Below, one piece after another: positions 53,345 to 64,000 of a stretch of DNA of 64,000 nt. Both the position numbers and the translations under genes were made by a program. The stretch spans positions 9,271,922 to 9,335,921 of the forward strand of contig JACMZG010001913.1 in assembly GCA_018340805.1 (NCBI GenBank). The letters run 5' to 3'. Source of the stretch: Microvelia longipes. Lineage: Eukaryota > Arthropoda > Insecta > Hemiptera > Veliidae. Position 1 is the stretch's first letter. Each line of letters starts with the position of its first letter. Below the pieces are notes generated by a model. That model did no database searches, was not told the origin of the DNA, and was given only the letters and a program-made list of their open reading frames with translations.

Positions 53345-53700
53345 AAATTAAAAAATCGGTTACCTGGGAACTTTTCCTCATTACATCGAATTCGCTACAT
53401 TCATCCGTTTATTTACGGACTCGCTTCGTTTCTCCTCAGAATGTACAAGTCGTTAAATTTATTTGAATTTTCTCAGATAGCAACCTATACAGGCATTGAC
53501 CACTGCTGCTTAACTTTTATGATCCGACAAAAATCATGGATGTACTTGTTGTATTGAAATTAAACTGGATGTACTTTTTTATTACGCAATATACATTTGT
53601 ACAAAATTTTAAATCATTTAGATTTTTCAGATTTTTGATAAAATCTGAATAATCAGATTTTATCAAAAAATATTTAATATAATTTGTTTACAATATCAAC
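53345..53700 (-). mobile_element. Family A 3' part with 5S-like segment, minus strand
   Basis: Minus-strand order: ATGATTTTTGTCGGATCATA and AAAGTTAAGCAGCAGTGGTC at 53550-53495, AATGCCTGTATAGGTTGCTA, then tail CTGAGGAGAAACGAAGCGAG (53425) and AGCGAATTCGATGTAATGAG. The 5S-like segment lacks the box C end. Confidence 0.65.
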
Positions 53701-54284
53701 CGGGAGAATAACACTGATAAAATTAAGAAATTGATGAATGTAAGCGTTTACAATGAATTTTTTATTGTATGTAATCAATTAGACTCTTCCCGAAGTTTTT
53801 TTTCGGAGATGTCCCTCTAATATGTTGCTTTTGTGTCGTGTCGGTGTTTTGATGGATTGATTGCGTTGTTTTATTACAATGATTTATAATGTAAAGAGCT
53901 GCTGGGTACTAACCGTTAGTTTTGATGTATATTTTTTGTGTGTCGTTTTAGACAAGTGAAATTTATTGTGTATCCTCTGTCGGTGATTCTCAATACAGCT
54001 ATTTTTATATTATATCTATGATCTTTGTCATTCCTTTATACCGCCGATATAAATCTTATAATATATAAATTATAAAAGTGTTTTATAATATATGTATAGT
54101 ATGTCAAATGTTTGTCATTTTAATTAACCGTGTAAAATTACCTTCGAAAATTAAATCGATTTTAAAAGGGTTATCTTTCCAACTTTTCGTGAGTAGAACG
54201 TTTCAGAAAGTAGCTCTATTTGATAAAAACTTTATGTTTGAGTTCTAAATAAACCTCAACTTCCTCAAGCAAAGTTTTAATTGG
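53701..54284. other. No recognisable feature
   Basis: AT-rich, nothing supported. Confidence 0.3.
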
Positions 54285-54440
54285 AGATCCACCATAGAGA
54301 TATTTTACTAGAGAAGGCATATGAGGCTTTTCTCAGTACATTATGAGGCTTGAAGCAACTTTTTAGGGCCCTCAGGGGCTCAGTGTAACGTCATTGAAAC
54401 CTCCTCTGAGAGTGATTTGGGTTAAAATAAGTTCACAATG
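54285..54440 (-). mobile_element. MITE, CATAGAGA-TIR family, truncated
   Basis: CCATAGAGATATTTTACTAG, TTATGAGGCTTGAAGCAACT, AGGGCCCTCAGGGGCTCAGT, GTAACGTCATTGAAACCTCC is the inverse of the right half of 38425-38745. Confidence 0.7.
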
Positions 54441-54619
54441 AATCAATTGTCGTCTGCTTTTCACACACTGTTTCTGTTTTGTTTTGTATTTTAAACGTTT
54501 TATTTTATAAGTTACTGTAATTTTGTTCTGTTAATTTTATATATATTAATTGTAGAAGGTGTTCACATTACTTTTTCGATACGAAATCCAATCAATCATC
54601 TCTCTATGCTAAGGTCAAT

Positions 54620-54960
54620 ACTAAAGTAATATATTAACCAAGCAGGGAAACTCCTATACTTACCTTTGTAAAAAAAATCAGACGTGCGTGATCTACCTGA
54701 TCATTGGATTATATGTACGCAATAATTTAATGATTTTGTATTAAATTCCGTAAAATAATTTAGTTAAAGAAAAAAAGAAACCACAGTAAAGGTAAACCAC
54801 ATAGTTTGATTAAGATTTTGAAGAACATACAGACGACAGTGTATTGCCTTAAATATCACTTAAAATTATGATTGCATTTATTATATTCATAAAGTTTAGG
54901 TTAAAATCGTTAAATTACAATTAATATTTGAAGGAGAAAAACATATCACTCGCAAAAATG
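54620..54960 (+). repeat. Family C
   Basis: AGTAATATATTAACCAAGCA, AAACTCCTATACTTACCTTT, GACGTGCGTGATCTACC, then AAAGAAACCACAGTAAAGGT, GAAGAACATACAGACGACAG, TGTATTGCCTTAAATAT. Confidence 0.65.
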
Positions 54961-55059
54961 TACTAAGTTAAGTAGTTCACACGAAAAAAAGTTTAATTAG
55001 CCGCTCACATTAGTTGAGACCTTCTTATCATTATTTTTTTAATATAAGTCCACGCAGCT

Positions 55060-55400
55060 CTGTTATCAATATAAAGTGCTGTGCTCTACCCAGAGTTGAT
55101 TTGCCACTTATGGAAAATGCTCGTATCTTCGAAATTATTTATGCTTCCCAATGATATAATTTTTGTTGAGTCATTATTGCAGGTTTGCATAAAAAAGTAT
55201 TTTCCGGATAGTACAACTACATCTATAGTTAGTTTTTTGTTCAAAGTATTACGGTGATAACAGACTCACACACCACACACACACATACAGACGGACAAAT
55301 TTGTGAAAAACGGAGGTCTTAAAAACACCAGATAAGGATGATTCCGGTGACATCCTTGTTTTGGATTTTTTTGCTAACACTATTGTTGAGAACGTAGACA
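55060..55400 (-). mobile_element. Family A composite repeat, 5' part, minus strand
   Basis: Minus strand: AGCAAAAAAATCCAAAACAA, GATGTCACCGGAATCATCC, TTTTAAGACCTCCG, GTCCGTCTGTATGTGTGTGT, TTATCACCGTAATACT; the TGACGTCA palindrome is lost. Confidence 0.75.
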
Positions 55401-55985
55401 GACTGACTTTAACTATTTTAATGATTTAACAATTTTACAAATTTTGCTCTTTCTCGGCGTCTTCTCAACGACTGACTCTGTCATCTATTTTTCTATTACT
55501 GACGTGACGTCTTAAAATTTGCTTACTTGCAATAAATAAATAACAAGTTCCAACAACTATACTTTTTCTATATATTTACGGTATAAAGAGGAAAATTTAA
55601 AATTAATGTTCCACTGAGGTGGTTGGTTTAGATCTTATAAATTTAGAAAGATGATTATAAATAAATGGTGGCTTATTGTATATTTGCTCTGTACCAGAGA
55701 GGCTGACGATCACTAAGAGCTTTGTTCTGTAGTTGACAGGTGTGACGAGGTACTGTACCGCTACCTGAACCCGTCAAGTGACCCCCCTATTACGCAGCTT
55801 CCTTCGTACATCATGAACCTTTAAGAAACCCAACTCTACTAAACCATTGTACTTCCCAGTGCGATATGACCGTGTAAATAATATGCAAACGTTCTATTAA
55901 CTGACTGATACGTTTTAAGATTAAGTCCAAGAGCCAGGCCTAAAAAATGTGACTCATTCTCTACTACTTCAAACCAAATTATTCT
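55401..55985. other. No confident feature
   Basis: Short SINE-like words are absent; 55840-55985 leads into family D. No gene. Confidence 0.3.
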
Positions 55986-56560
55986 GTAAATATACCTTAA
56001 ATTATGAAGGAAAAGCATAGTCTGACTATCCAGAGTTGAGCCTTTCATATAATAACCCATGGTCAAAATTTTATAAAATTACACTAATTCCAGTTTTATT
56101 GTAATAAGTGGCTCCCTGTAAGTCGTGTGCGAAACACGAAGAGAACATTTTTTTAAAGCTGATACGATTTTCTATAAAACGAGGGTTTTTTCGTCAAAAT
56201 TGGATAAATACAACTAAAGTTATGACATTTGTTAAATGGCCAAAAAATGCACAAAAAGTCGATATTTTTTAAAGAATTTGGTGACTTTGCATAAATTAAC
56301 TATTTTTTGGTGTTTTTAAAAGAGCCATAACTTTAGTTGTAGTCATTAGATTTTGATGATTAAACACGCGTATTATAGAAAATTGTATCAGCTTTTAAAA
56401 ATGATTTGCAGTCTTCATGACTTGCACACGTCTTACCGGGAGCCACTTATTGCAAGAAAGTGGGATTAGTGCGTTTTATAAAATTTTGAGCATGCGCAAT
56501 CATATGAAAGGCTCCACTCTGCACAGGCAGACTATGCGTTTCCTTCATAATTAATTTTTT
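55986..56560. mobile_element. Family D palindromic element, best copy
   Basis: Arms (about 55995-56190 and 56355-56555) share TTATGAAGGAAAAGCATAGT / ACTATGCGTTTCCTTCATAA, CCAGAGTTGAGCCTTTCATA / TATGAAAGGCTCCACTCTG, AATAAGTGGCTCCCTGTAAG / CGGGAGCCACTTATTGCAA. The centre is itself partly inverted (ACAACTAAAGTTATGACATT / CCATAACTTTAGTTGTAGTC). Other copies: 37956-38330 and 43540-44130. Confidence 0.85.
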
Positions 56561-56789
56561 TCTAGTCAGACCGAGTTAAGTTTTGTTAATTAATTATTTT
56601 ATTCTTTGTTAGTCTTTTTTAAATTTTGTTTCTATTTTAGTTGATTGTGATGTGTATTTTTAAGAATTATGTTTGAAAGCCTGAAGATGGCCACAGAGTT
56701 GACTGAAATATATAGCTACCAGTAATTGATATTCTGTTTTTATTGTAAATTTTGAACTATAAGCCATTTTATTCTATTTAATAAATACG
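56561..56789. mobile_element. Degenerate hammerhead-like arm (CTGAAGATGGCC)
   Basis: CTGAAGA at 56681-56687, then TGGCCACAGAGTTGACT and GAAA at 56705-56708. Stem II has a mismatch, and stem III and I are not convincing. Likely an old Penelope-type terminal repeat. Confidence 0.35.
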
Positions 56790-57030
56790 GGCCTTCGGCC
56801 CGTAGCCGCTACGCGGCCTAGGGCGTCGGCCTACCGGGCCGCTTCGCGACCACATTGTTGTTGTTTTGTATTATGTGTTGTTTCATTATTGTTCTTGTTA
56901 CATGGCATTTTGCCATGTGTCTAGCGAATTTTCACGGACTCTGAACACAGAAATGATCCGTGATTTTCACGGACTCTGAACGCAGAATTTTCTCTTTTGC
57001 ACACAGGCCCCCTTCGCGGGCCTGAGAGGG
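56790..57030. repeat. GC-rich palindromic repeat (GGGCCTTCGGCCCG)
   Basis: ACGGGCCTTCGGCCCGTAGC, CGCTACGCGGCC, CCGGGCCGCTTCGCGACC and CCCCCTTCGCGGGCCTGA in sequence; TTTTCACGGACTCTGAAC occurs twice (56933 and 56965). Related to 17760-17990; a TA run follows in both. Confidence 0.75.
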
Positions 57031-57094
57031 TTTTCTCAAATTTGATTTTACTAATTGAAATTTTATTAATACTCTATTATTAATAGTATGCTAT

Positions 57095-57125
<31 letters not shown>

Positions 57126-57135
57126 CTATATATAT
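57095..57135. repeat. Short TA microsatellite
   Basis: TA run of about 40 bp with one ACTAT interruption. Confidence 0.9.
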
Positions 57136-57479
57136 AAACTTTTTTTGTGACATATTTTTTTTGTTATCAGGAAGCCAATAGGAACCGATTCCGCTCACTC
57201 CCCCCCTCAACTTCCGTCATCCGAACAACCATAAGCGTCATTTTCATTATGAAAATTCGCTAAAATGTGTAAATTCTATAAGATAAGTAGTAAAACTCCA
57301 AAGAGTTTTTGTTTATGTATTGTTGATGCATTTGGAATTTTCCACCCTGTATATTACTTTACTTCTATAAATCTATATTATGTGAGGAAAATGTAAAAAC
57401 TTGAAGTAACTTTTTTAATTGCTTAATTAGAGTAAACTTACCATCTATTAAGGAAATTACTTTAAACCATCGGACCTTT

Positions 57480-57800
57480 TGCTTGAAAAGAAATTACAGT
57501 AATAGGTTTAGGGATAAATAGTCAAGCTGCTCTCTCTTACAGCTCTTTTTTCAATCTGCTCTGTTTCAATTGCCTGCTCATTCTTATTGAAAACCCCTCT
57601 GAAATGCTGTGTGTATTGTTTCCGAGCTTATTTCTTTTAACATCCAATGTTCTCCTTCGTTATTCCAAACACCCCTACTTGTCTATAGTTTATATGTTTA
57701 ATTTCAGTCTAGATATTGCTGTTGTGCCATTGTCTTTTTTTAGTAAGCTTCCCGGTTTTACCAGCTTCGGCGGCAAACGTTATTTAAAAGAAAGTCCCTT
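57480..57800 (-). pseudogene. Possible LINE coding remnant
   Basis: Minus strand contains KPGSLLKKDNGTTAISRL and, in another frame, QHFRGVFNKNEQAIETEQIE. The second resembles the linker ahead of RT in some LINEs (HF..VF). Both are short and frameshifted, and there is no catalytic motif. Weak call. Confidence 0.25.
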
Positions 57801-57824
57801 GTGTTAGTAGAACTGGTAAGGTTT

Positions 57825-58195
57825 AAAGAAGTGTAATGGTCAGCACGTGTAGCTGCCACCCAGACATTCCAGGTTCAATCCCGGTAGGGGCCTCTAAAAT
57901 TTTATGTCGAGGGATAAAAATCCTTACAGGTGTCGTTCTTCAGCCGGTGTTTCTAAGCCTGTGCGATTTCAGGTATTTGTGAAAGATACCTAACTCTAAA
58001 TGAACGTAGGTTTAGGCAAAATGAAGGACCCTTAATTGTAAAAGTTAATCGTTTTAAGAGCAAGAAAGCTTCTTGTCTTGAAAGCTAGTCTTGCAGTGAG
58101 GCACGAGTTGTTCCTAGTTAAAACTATAAAAGCTTACAGTAAAGTCACCTTCTACTTGAGAATGAAAAAAATGCACAATGACATTGCCTCCTTGC
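57825..58195 (+). mobile_element. tRNA-derived SINE-1 with downstream repeat
   Basis: TAATGGTCAGCACGTGTAGC (A-box region), B-box GGTTCAATCCC (57872-57882), GTAGGGGCCTCTAAAATTTT, GAGGGATAAAAATCCTTACA, CAGCCGGTG, AAGCCTGTGCG, AAAGATACCTAACTCTAAAT, GGTTTAGGC. Then 58095-58140 (GAGGCACGAGTTGTTCCTAG) as at 63700-63730 inverted. Closest to a consensus promoter of all SINE-1 copies. Confidence 0.85.
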
Positions 58196-58202
58196 CAGGT
58201 GA

Positions 58203-59998
58203 TCTATCACCTTTGCTTAAGTACTATCATTATTAAGGTCTAGAAAAATTATTTACTTACTAAGGGTTCAAAGGAGTGGTCCTTCTTCATCATTGTAACC
58301 AATACAGCTGGCGGTTTGATGCGAATATCGCCTTGACCGGTTTCGTTTTGATTATCTGCTTCATCTTAGTTTTCCGTTTTTGATTTATGATGACTATTTA
58401 TTTTCTTGAATATACCCTTCTCCTAGTCCTCCTTCCCAATATTAATCTTGATAATATTAATCCGTGCTCATCGAGAAAATATTCACTGATATAACTTCAC
58501 TATTAAACTGCGTAGGCTTCCGCGGTTATTTTAATGAGGATTTAGGTCCTCCGGTGGTGACCGCGTTAATGTTGATGATCAATCCGACGTTTCCCTTCCA
58601 ATGTGACTGTGGAAGGCATCTTCAGGATTTTAGAACATCATTGATGAAACCGCAATGCTTTCAAAACCGAACCAAGCATTGTGTTATCATCCATTATATC
58701 CTGCATCTTGAAAATGCCCGCCTGCAGAGGAAGGCAAAAGTCACACTCGATCATATAAATTGACCGCAGTCACCAACTGAAGACCTAATTTTTCCTTAAT
58801 TTGTTAGTTTACGGGTTCGAGATAGACCTCACCCTCTTGGAAATTAGGTATCACGCCCGCTTAATGTAAAAATGTCGTCTAAACCTAAACTTGTAAGAAC
58901 ATGTTACAACTTACACCGAAGCTTTGTAACAAGTATTGTCAGTAACAAACGTTTGCAAAGAGATAAAGGTTTGAAAAGCAAGGGTTAGAAAGAAAAGCCA
59001 TATTTCTTGGACAGAGGCCCGGGTATTGTTCCCCACTCATCACGTGACTCAGATTTATTGAAGTTTTTACTCTCTATTGAATTTTCACATTTAAACAATA
59101 TCAGACTTTTATTTCATTGGGTCTAATGTTTATTATAGCGTAAGGGAATCCCTTTTTACTTTTCCTCATTTATAACGTAGGTATATTAGAGAAGTATTGT
59201 GTTTGCGAAAAAATCCAAAACTGGGATGTCACCTGAATTATCCGTTTCTGCTGTTTTTAAGGCCTCCTGAGTGGTTTTTTATCATAAAGCTTCGGTGTAA
59301 GTTGTAACATGTTCTTACAAGTTTTAGGTTTAAGACGACATTTTTACATTAAGCTGGTCAACCTAATTTCCAAGAGGTGAGGTCTATCTCAACCCGTAAA
59401 CTAACATAATTAAGAAAAATTAGGTCTTCCAGTGGTGACTGCGTCAATTTATATGATGAGTGTGACGTTTTGCTTCCTCTGCAGGCGGCATTTTCAAGAT
59501 GCAGGATATAATGGATGATAACACAATGCTTGGTTCGGTTTTGAAAGCATTGCGCTTTCATCATGATGTTCTAAAATCCTGAAGATGCCTTCCACAGTCA
59601 CATTGGAAGAGAAACGTCGGATTGATCATCAACATTAACGCGGTCACCACCGGAGGACCTAAATCTTCATTACAATAACCACAGAAGCCTATGCAGTTTA
59701 TTAATCAAGTTATATCAGTGAATATTTTTTCGATGTGCACGGATTAATATTATCAAGATTAATATTGGGAAGGAGGACTAGGAGAAGGGTATATTCAAGA
59801 AAATAAATAGTCATAATAAATCAAAAACGGAAAACTGAGATGAAGCAGATAATCCGAAACCGGTCCAGGGATATTCGCATCAAACCGCAGCTGTATTGGT
59901 ACAATGATGAGAAGGACCACTCCTTTGAACACTTAGTAAGGAAACAATTTTTCTAGACCTTAATAATGATAGTACTTAAGCAAAGGTGATAGACTTCA
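58203..59998. mobile_element. 1.8-kb foldback: ~715-bp inverted arms with hammerhead-like motifs
   Basis: 58203-58919 and 59286-59998 are inverted complements throughout, with 366 bp between them. Matching pairs include CTATCACCTTTGCTTAAGTA, GAAAACGGAAAACTGAGATG-type blocks, AAGGAGGACTAGGAGAAGGG, GTAAGTTGTAACATGTTCTT. Each arm has a hammerhead-like core (58625-58580 minus; 59579-59620 plus): CTGAAGA, TG, CCTTCCA...TGGAAGG, GAAACGTC. Each also has GATAATCCGAAACCGGTCCA, similar to 45.8-46.0 kb. The arms differ by scattered substitutions. Frames inside are mirror-image shadows. Confidence 0.88.
59140..59285 (+). mobile_element. Family A head inside the 1.8-kb foldback spacer
   Basis: TTTTCCTCATTTATAACGTA, GAGAAGTATTGTGTTTGCGA, ATGTCACCTGAATTATCCGT, TTAAGGCCTCCTGAGTGGTT: the first 120 bp of family A, truncated at the foldback arm. 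Confidence 0.85.
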
Positions 59999-61089
59999 AT
60001 TATTGTTAACACACTAATTATTACATTGCCAATTTTACAATAAATATTTACTAAATATGATGATAAAGAGACTTACTAAGACAAAAAATTAAAGTTTAAT
60101 GAAAAAAACCGGAATATTTATTGAATTATTTATTATTATTATTTTTGAATGGATTTTATGGCTAAAGACCCTCTCTCAACCATAAATCAACTTCTTTTCT
60201 AAATTCATGCGTTGCGTTTCGTTACCTTATGTCTATGGACAAAGAATTAAAATAATTTAGTTGCCTTGTAAAATGCATGTCTTTGAGCAAAATTATATAG
60301 TTTATTAGTTATTATATAGTTTATCATTTTTGAAAATTATTCGGGACCTACAGCATTTGATGATACTGATATTTATATTTAGGGTATGATATTTATATTA
60401 TATTTAGGGTTTATGCTCCCCACCGTACCTAAATCATTTTGTGTTATGACTAATACTATCATAGTTTTAGTAAGCGTGTATTAGGGGGCAAAAGCACATT
60501 ATTTGTGTTAATAAGTGTGAGATATTTTTATGTTCATCGTACCGTTAAATGCATTTAATTATTCAAGCATTTTTATGAATCATCTAAAAGATAAATGCGA
60601 GTTATAAAATAAAATAGATATAAGATATGTTTAGAACAAATTATCTATCATAAATAACAGACATAACTGTTATAAAGACAATAAAATGTAATATTATGAC
60701 AAGTTAGCATAAATTAAATTAGAAAACACAATACTCAACTCTACTGGTTTATGATAGTAAAAGGTATAAAGAAAAGTACCTTAGGTGATTTGATAATATT
60801 TTTTCAAAGTTACGAGTATATGATTGCTTTTTGAGAGAAATAATTAATTGAGTGTATAGGTTAAAGAGAATCGAAAGAAATAATCGTAAATAATGAACAT
60901 GCATATGGTTTTTAAGTACCTCGACTTACAAAGCTTGTGAGAAACTCTATCAAGTGATTCCTTCTTTTCAGTTGCTTGACAAAGAATGTATTTATTAATA
61001 TATTTTATAAACAAAGTCGAGTATAGTCAGAGAATCATTGACTGATTGTAGCTAGTTACTTTCTTAGTAATTAACGACAAACTTAGTAC
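59999..61089. other. No recognisable feature
   Basis: AT-rich. TTTAGGGTATGATATTTATA / TATTTAGGGTTTATG near 60378-60410 is a small duplication. No coding or element ends. Confidence 0.35.
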
Positions 61090-61795
61090 ATCGAAAGTAT
61101 ATCATTTGGTACTACCGAGTTTTGCAAAACATGAATAGTTGGCACATTATTATTGTGCGAGAGACACTTAAGAAATGAAACTAGCAAAATGCAATGCTAC
61201 ATCTGGGAACTGTTCCATCATTCGACATTCGTCATTATTGATGGCTCTACTTAATGTCATGTGCCAGTCCTTTTCGTTACGTCTAACTCATCCGGGCGCC
61301 GACAGAGCCTGAACTCACCCTGACCTTCAATTAAAATTACGAAGAATATAATGTAAAGTATTCACCAGAGATGAGCGGTCTCTTTTACCGCCATCACGGC
61401 TGGCAAGCAAAACATTTATCATTTGATACTACCGAGTTTTTGCAAAACATGAATAGTTGACACAATATTATTGTGCGAGAGACACCTAGGAAATGTAAGA
61501 AGCAAAATGCAATGCTAAATCTGGGAACTGTTCCATCTTGCGACATTCGTCATCCTTAATGGGTTCGACATAATGTCATGTCCCACTCCGTTTCGTTACG
61601 TTTAACTCATCAGGCTCATGAGTTCAGGCTCCGTCGGCACCCTCATGAGAAACAGAGTGGGACATGACATTATGTCGAGCCATCAATGATGACGAAGTCG
61701 AATGATGGAACAGTTTCCAGATGTAGCATTGCATTTTGCTTGTTACATTTCCTAGGTATCTCTCGCACAATTATATTGTGTCAACATTGAAAGTA
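61090..61795. mobile_element. Family F, two direct units and an inverted part
   Basis: Units begin ATCATTTGGTACTACCGAGT (61102) and ATCATTTGATACTACCGAGT (61421), about 320 bp apart. The second is cut at GTTTAACTCATCAGGC and followed by the inverse (GAGTGGGACATGACATTATG, AGATGTAGCATTGCATTTTG) to 61785, making a foldback of 61425-61785. Confidence 0.8.
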
Positions 61796-61799
61796 ATTA

Positions 61800-63720
61800 A
61801 GGAGAAGTGGGTTATCAGCTTGCAAGTGAGCTGATAAGTAGAAGCATGGTGATGGGAAGGTCTAGCCTTGCAAATAGACCACTCCATTTGGTCCTTCTTA
61901 CTAATCCCTTTTCTCAACATCCTCCAATCCCTAATCCTATTTACCTCTCCTATTGAATTTCCTAGGTTACATTTGTACACTTCAAATAGCCTGTCGTCTG
62001 AGAGATTTTATTCCTTTAATGCCCTGGAGTATAAAAATCTGGAAGCGAATCCGCTTTTTCTTTCATAGTAGTCAATTAAGTGGCATGCAGTCTAATCTCC
62101 CTCCTCCCATACCTCACATAGAGGGTTAAAGAAAATCCCATCAGAGTAAAAGCTGTCTTTTAAGCGAGCTATGTCCAGTTATGAGACAAACCATGTTACT
62201 CAAATTGGATCTTCTAAGCTCCTATAGCCTATCCTATCTTGTTTTCCATCTATGTAAACAGGGAAAAAAGAGTTTAGTTTTCCTGCATCCTTTAGTGTTT
62301 CTCCTCAAAAGGTTTGCTTCGTTCCAAATCCAATACTGTTCAAATACATTTTTTTTTGCTATTTCAGAACCAATAGCTGGTTCTTGTCCTATAAATGGTA
62401 TCGATGCCCTCTCCTTGATCAATTTGTCTGCTCTTTTGTTACCAAGTATAGTACAAAGTAGTCTTTGAACTGTCTGCTCTTTTGTTACCAAGTATAGTAC
62501 AAAGTAGTCTTTGTACCTGTCTGCTCTTTTGTTACAGTTAGTACACAGTCTTTGGTATAGTACCTTTGTACTGTCTGCTCTTTTGTTACCAAGTATTGTA
62601 CAAAATAGTCTTTGTACCCAAACTAATTTCTCCTCTCTGTCTTCTGCTATTTTTTCAAAAGCTTCGCAGCACTCTTTCGCCAGTGGAAAACTAATATTAG
62701 TGGATCTAAGGGCTTTCCTGTAAGATTCTGTGTAAGAGTATCTTTATCAAAAATTACATTGCCTAGTTCCCACTTTCTTCACGAAGGGAATTCTATTTTA
62801 AATATCTTTAAATGATTACCTGCAATGTTAGCTGTTTTGACAGCTATACCAGTTTTAGCATCTCAGTCAAGACTTTCTTTCTACAGCTAAGGATTTTTTC
62901 ATTCCCCTGTGATTTTTTTATTTCCTAACCATTGGTTCTTATCTCTTATTCTGAGAAATAAATCTATTAATTCTTCTTTATCCACACCTTCAGTGGCGAA
63001 AGGTCAGTTAGTACACCAAACGCTGCACTGGGAGTTGTCTTTATAGCCTGTTGTAATGAGTTGTTGTTATGCCTTTACACCCTTGGATTTTGACAAGCGT
63101 GTTTTTATTAGAGCCTATGCTGATGCAATTGCACAAAATTAAGAATTCATAGTGTATTCTTGGCATCGAAACTGTTGTAAACATCTCTTTCATTACTTTG
63201 AGAGTGAGGGTCTTTTCTTCTGCCAAAAGACCATAGTGCATTTTTCTGCCTCCTATTCTATGTTAGCGCTTCAGTTCAGTTAAGTGTCGAAAGCAACGCC
63301 CAGATATTTAATCTGTTGTGCTAGTTCAAGTTCTTGGCTAAATAATTTTGGCGATATAAACCTTTCTAGTTTCCTCCATCTAGTAAAGATAGCAAGTTCA
63401 ATAATAGCTTAGTTGAAAGATAGCTTATCTTTTGCTTACCAATTTTTTTATTATTTTACATGCATATTGCATTATTTCGCAGCAGGTGACAAGAAAATTT
63501 TCTGAAATGCATACAAGTCCGTCATCTGCATAAGCTTGTAAGTATAACTCTTCCTTGGATAGTCTACTGAGCGGTCTATCCATAGTTAAACACCAAAGAT
63601 AAGTTGTCAAGCAACTTCCCTGGGGGCAGCTTCTTGACCGGGATGCCATGGGTCCAATTTACGAATCCCTATTAAAGCCTTGAAACTACAACAAGTTTTT
63701 TATAGCTTTAACTAGAAACA
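61800..63720 (-). pseudogene. LINE ORF2 relic: RT and RNase H (I/R1/Jockey-like group)
   Basis: Minus strand, in order: RT palm with CPQGSCLTTYLWCL and LQAYADDGLV (YADD codons at 63532-63521); thumb region GLLAEEKTLTLKVMKEMFTT and LVKIQGCKGI (63241-63041); RNase H end GNKRADKLIKERASIPFIGQ (about 62435-62375) followed by GCRKTKLF; and a C-terminal cysteine-poor tail near 62060-61900 (RFQIFILQGIKGI). CPQGS and YADD are RT motifs B and C. GN-x-x-AD is the RNase H active-site region. The order RT to RNase H is that of I/R1-related LINEs. Many stops and frameshifts; 5' end missing. The frame carries an internal tandem array at 62427-62620. Confidence 0.85.
62427..62620 (-). repeat. ~46-bp tandem duplication inside the LINE RNase H region
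   Basis: GTCTGCTCTTTTGTTACCAA then GTATAGTACAAAGTAGTCTT recurs four times (62427, 62474, 62517 and 62572), with a rearranged third unit. It was amplified after or during decay, as 46 bp breaks the frame. Confidence 0.85.
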
Positions 63721-63820
63721 ACTCGTGCCCCATTGCAAGATTAAGTTTTGCTGCTCTTGTAACCATAAGGCAAAAACACATATATTTTTGTGTATATAAG
63801 CTACTATTAAAGGTCCACAA

Positions 63821-63965
63821 TTTTACCTAAACCCAGGTTCCTTTAGGTTTAGGGATCTTGAGTAGAACCAGACATAGCACAGGCTCGGAACCAGCTTAAC
63901 AAATTTTTCGAAAGGTATCTAATTTAATGTTTTCTATCCCTTGTATAGATACCTACGAATGTAGG
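63821..63965 (-). mobile_element. tRNA-derived SINE-1, 3' portion
   Basis: Reverse complement has AACCTGGGTTTAGGTAAAAT, GATCCCTAAACCTAAAGGAA-type order, GAGCCTGTGCTATG and GATACCTTTCGAAAAATTTG. It is followed upstream by TTTAACTAGAAACAACTCGT (63705), the same companion repeat as at 58100. Head not visible before the window end. Confidence 0.55.
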
Positions 63966-64000
63966 TATGTACGAAACTGGACTTTACATCGAATTCGCTA

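Noticed and set aside
57872..57882. Genuine tRNA gene
   Set aside because: Good B-box but no closing acceptor stem or cloverleaf; followed by the SINE-1 body found in several copies.
58464..58763. Paired frames (also 59358-59564, minus) that look like a conserved protein
   Set aside because: They are the same sequence in the two arms of an inverted repeat; identity is due to duplication, not protein constraint.

Overview
This 64-kb window is AT-rich eukaryotic DNA with almost no sign of host genes. It is dominated by nested, mostly decayed mobile elements, foldback (inverted-repeat) elements, tRNA-derived SINEs, minisatellites and long TA microsatellites. The mix of relics points to an animal, most likely an arthropod and plausibly an insect: a Penelope-like element, a LINE with a restriction-like endonuclease, a second LINE with RT and RNase H, tRNA-derived SINEs (one with an insect-type head), 8-bp-TSD and TA-TSD TIR elements. 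The species cannot be named. No intact multi-exon gene, rRNA gene, tRNA gene or CRISPR array was found. One short unexplained reading frame (24005-24160) is the best candidate for non-transposon coding sequence.

Layout. 1-7.4 kb: a three-layer nest of elements, a 92-bp satellite (4.56-5.39 kb), and fragments of a composite repeat that carries a piece resembling 5S rRNA. 7.4-17 kb: a TIR element (8.48-9.63 kb), a SINE split by a foldback element, LINE 3' ends, a composite repeat (family A) containing a 5S-like segment, and a palindrome at 13.6-14.3 kb. 17-25.9 kb: microsatellites, SINEs, a LINE endonuclease-domain relic split by a foldback element (19.17-19.44 kb), the uninserted sister of the first nested element (22.46-23.0 kb), another foldback (23.28-23.73 kb), and two further inverted-repeat families. 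26-35 kb: TA microsatellites, tandem arrays and more family A copies. 34.8-37.6 kb: a Penelope-like relic with target-site duplication, a SINE and two satellites. 37.6-48.5 kb: MITEs, ORF-preserving minisatellites, LINE fragments and foldbacks. 48.5-58 kb: GC-rich palindromic modules, MITEs and a 570-bp palindrome. 58-64 kb: a 1.8-kb inverted repeat and a roughly 1.9-kb LINE relic on the minus strand.

The most interesting pattern is a hammerhead-ribozyme-like core: CTGANGA, one extra base, a short stem with compensatory changes, then GAAA, and in the best copies a short third stem, an NUH site and a closing stem I. It recurs in at least ten places. One lies just downstream of the Penelope-like GIY-YIG domain. 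Others lie in short foldback elements. Three foldbacks have exact 12-bp target-site duplications and the Penelope-like relic has one of 14 bp. This suggests a non-autonomous, ribozyme-bearing (retrozyme-like) family mobilised by a Penelope-like enzyme. The second theme is a composite repeat joining a satellite-forming head, consensus TGACGTCA palindromes, a 5S-rRNA-like segment and palindromic GAGCGAAGCGAG modules. All calls rest on reading and aligning the sequence by eye; no database search was run.
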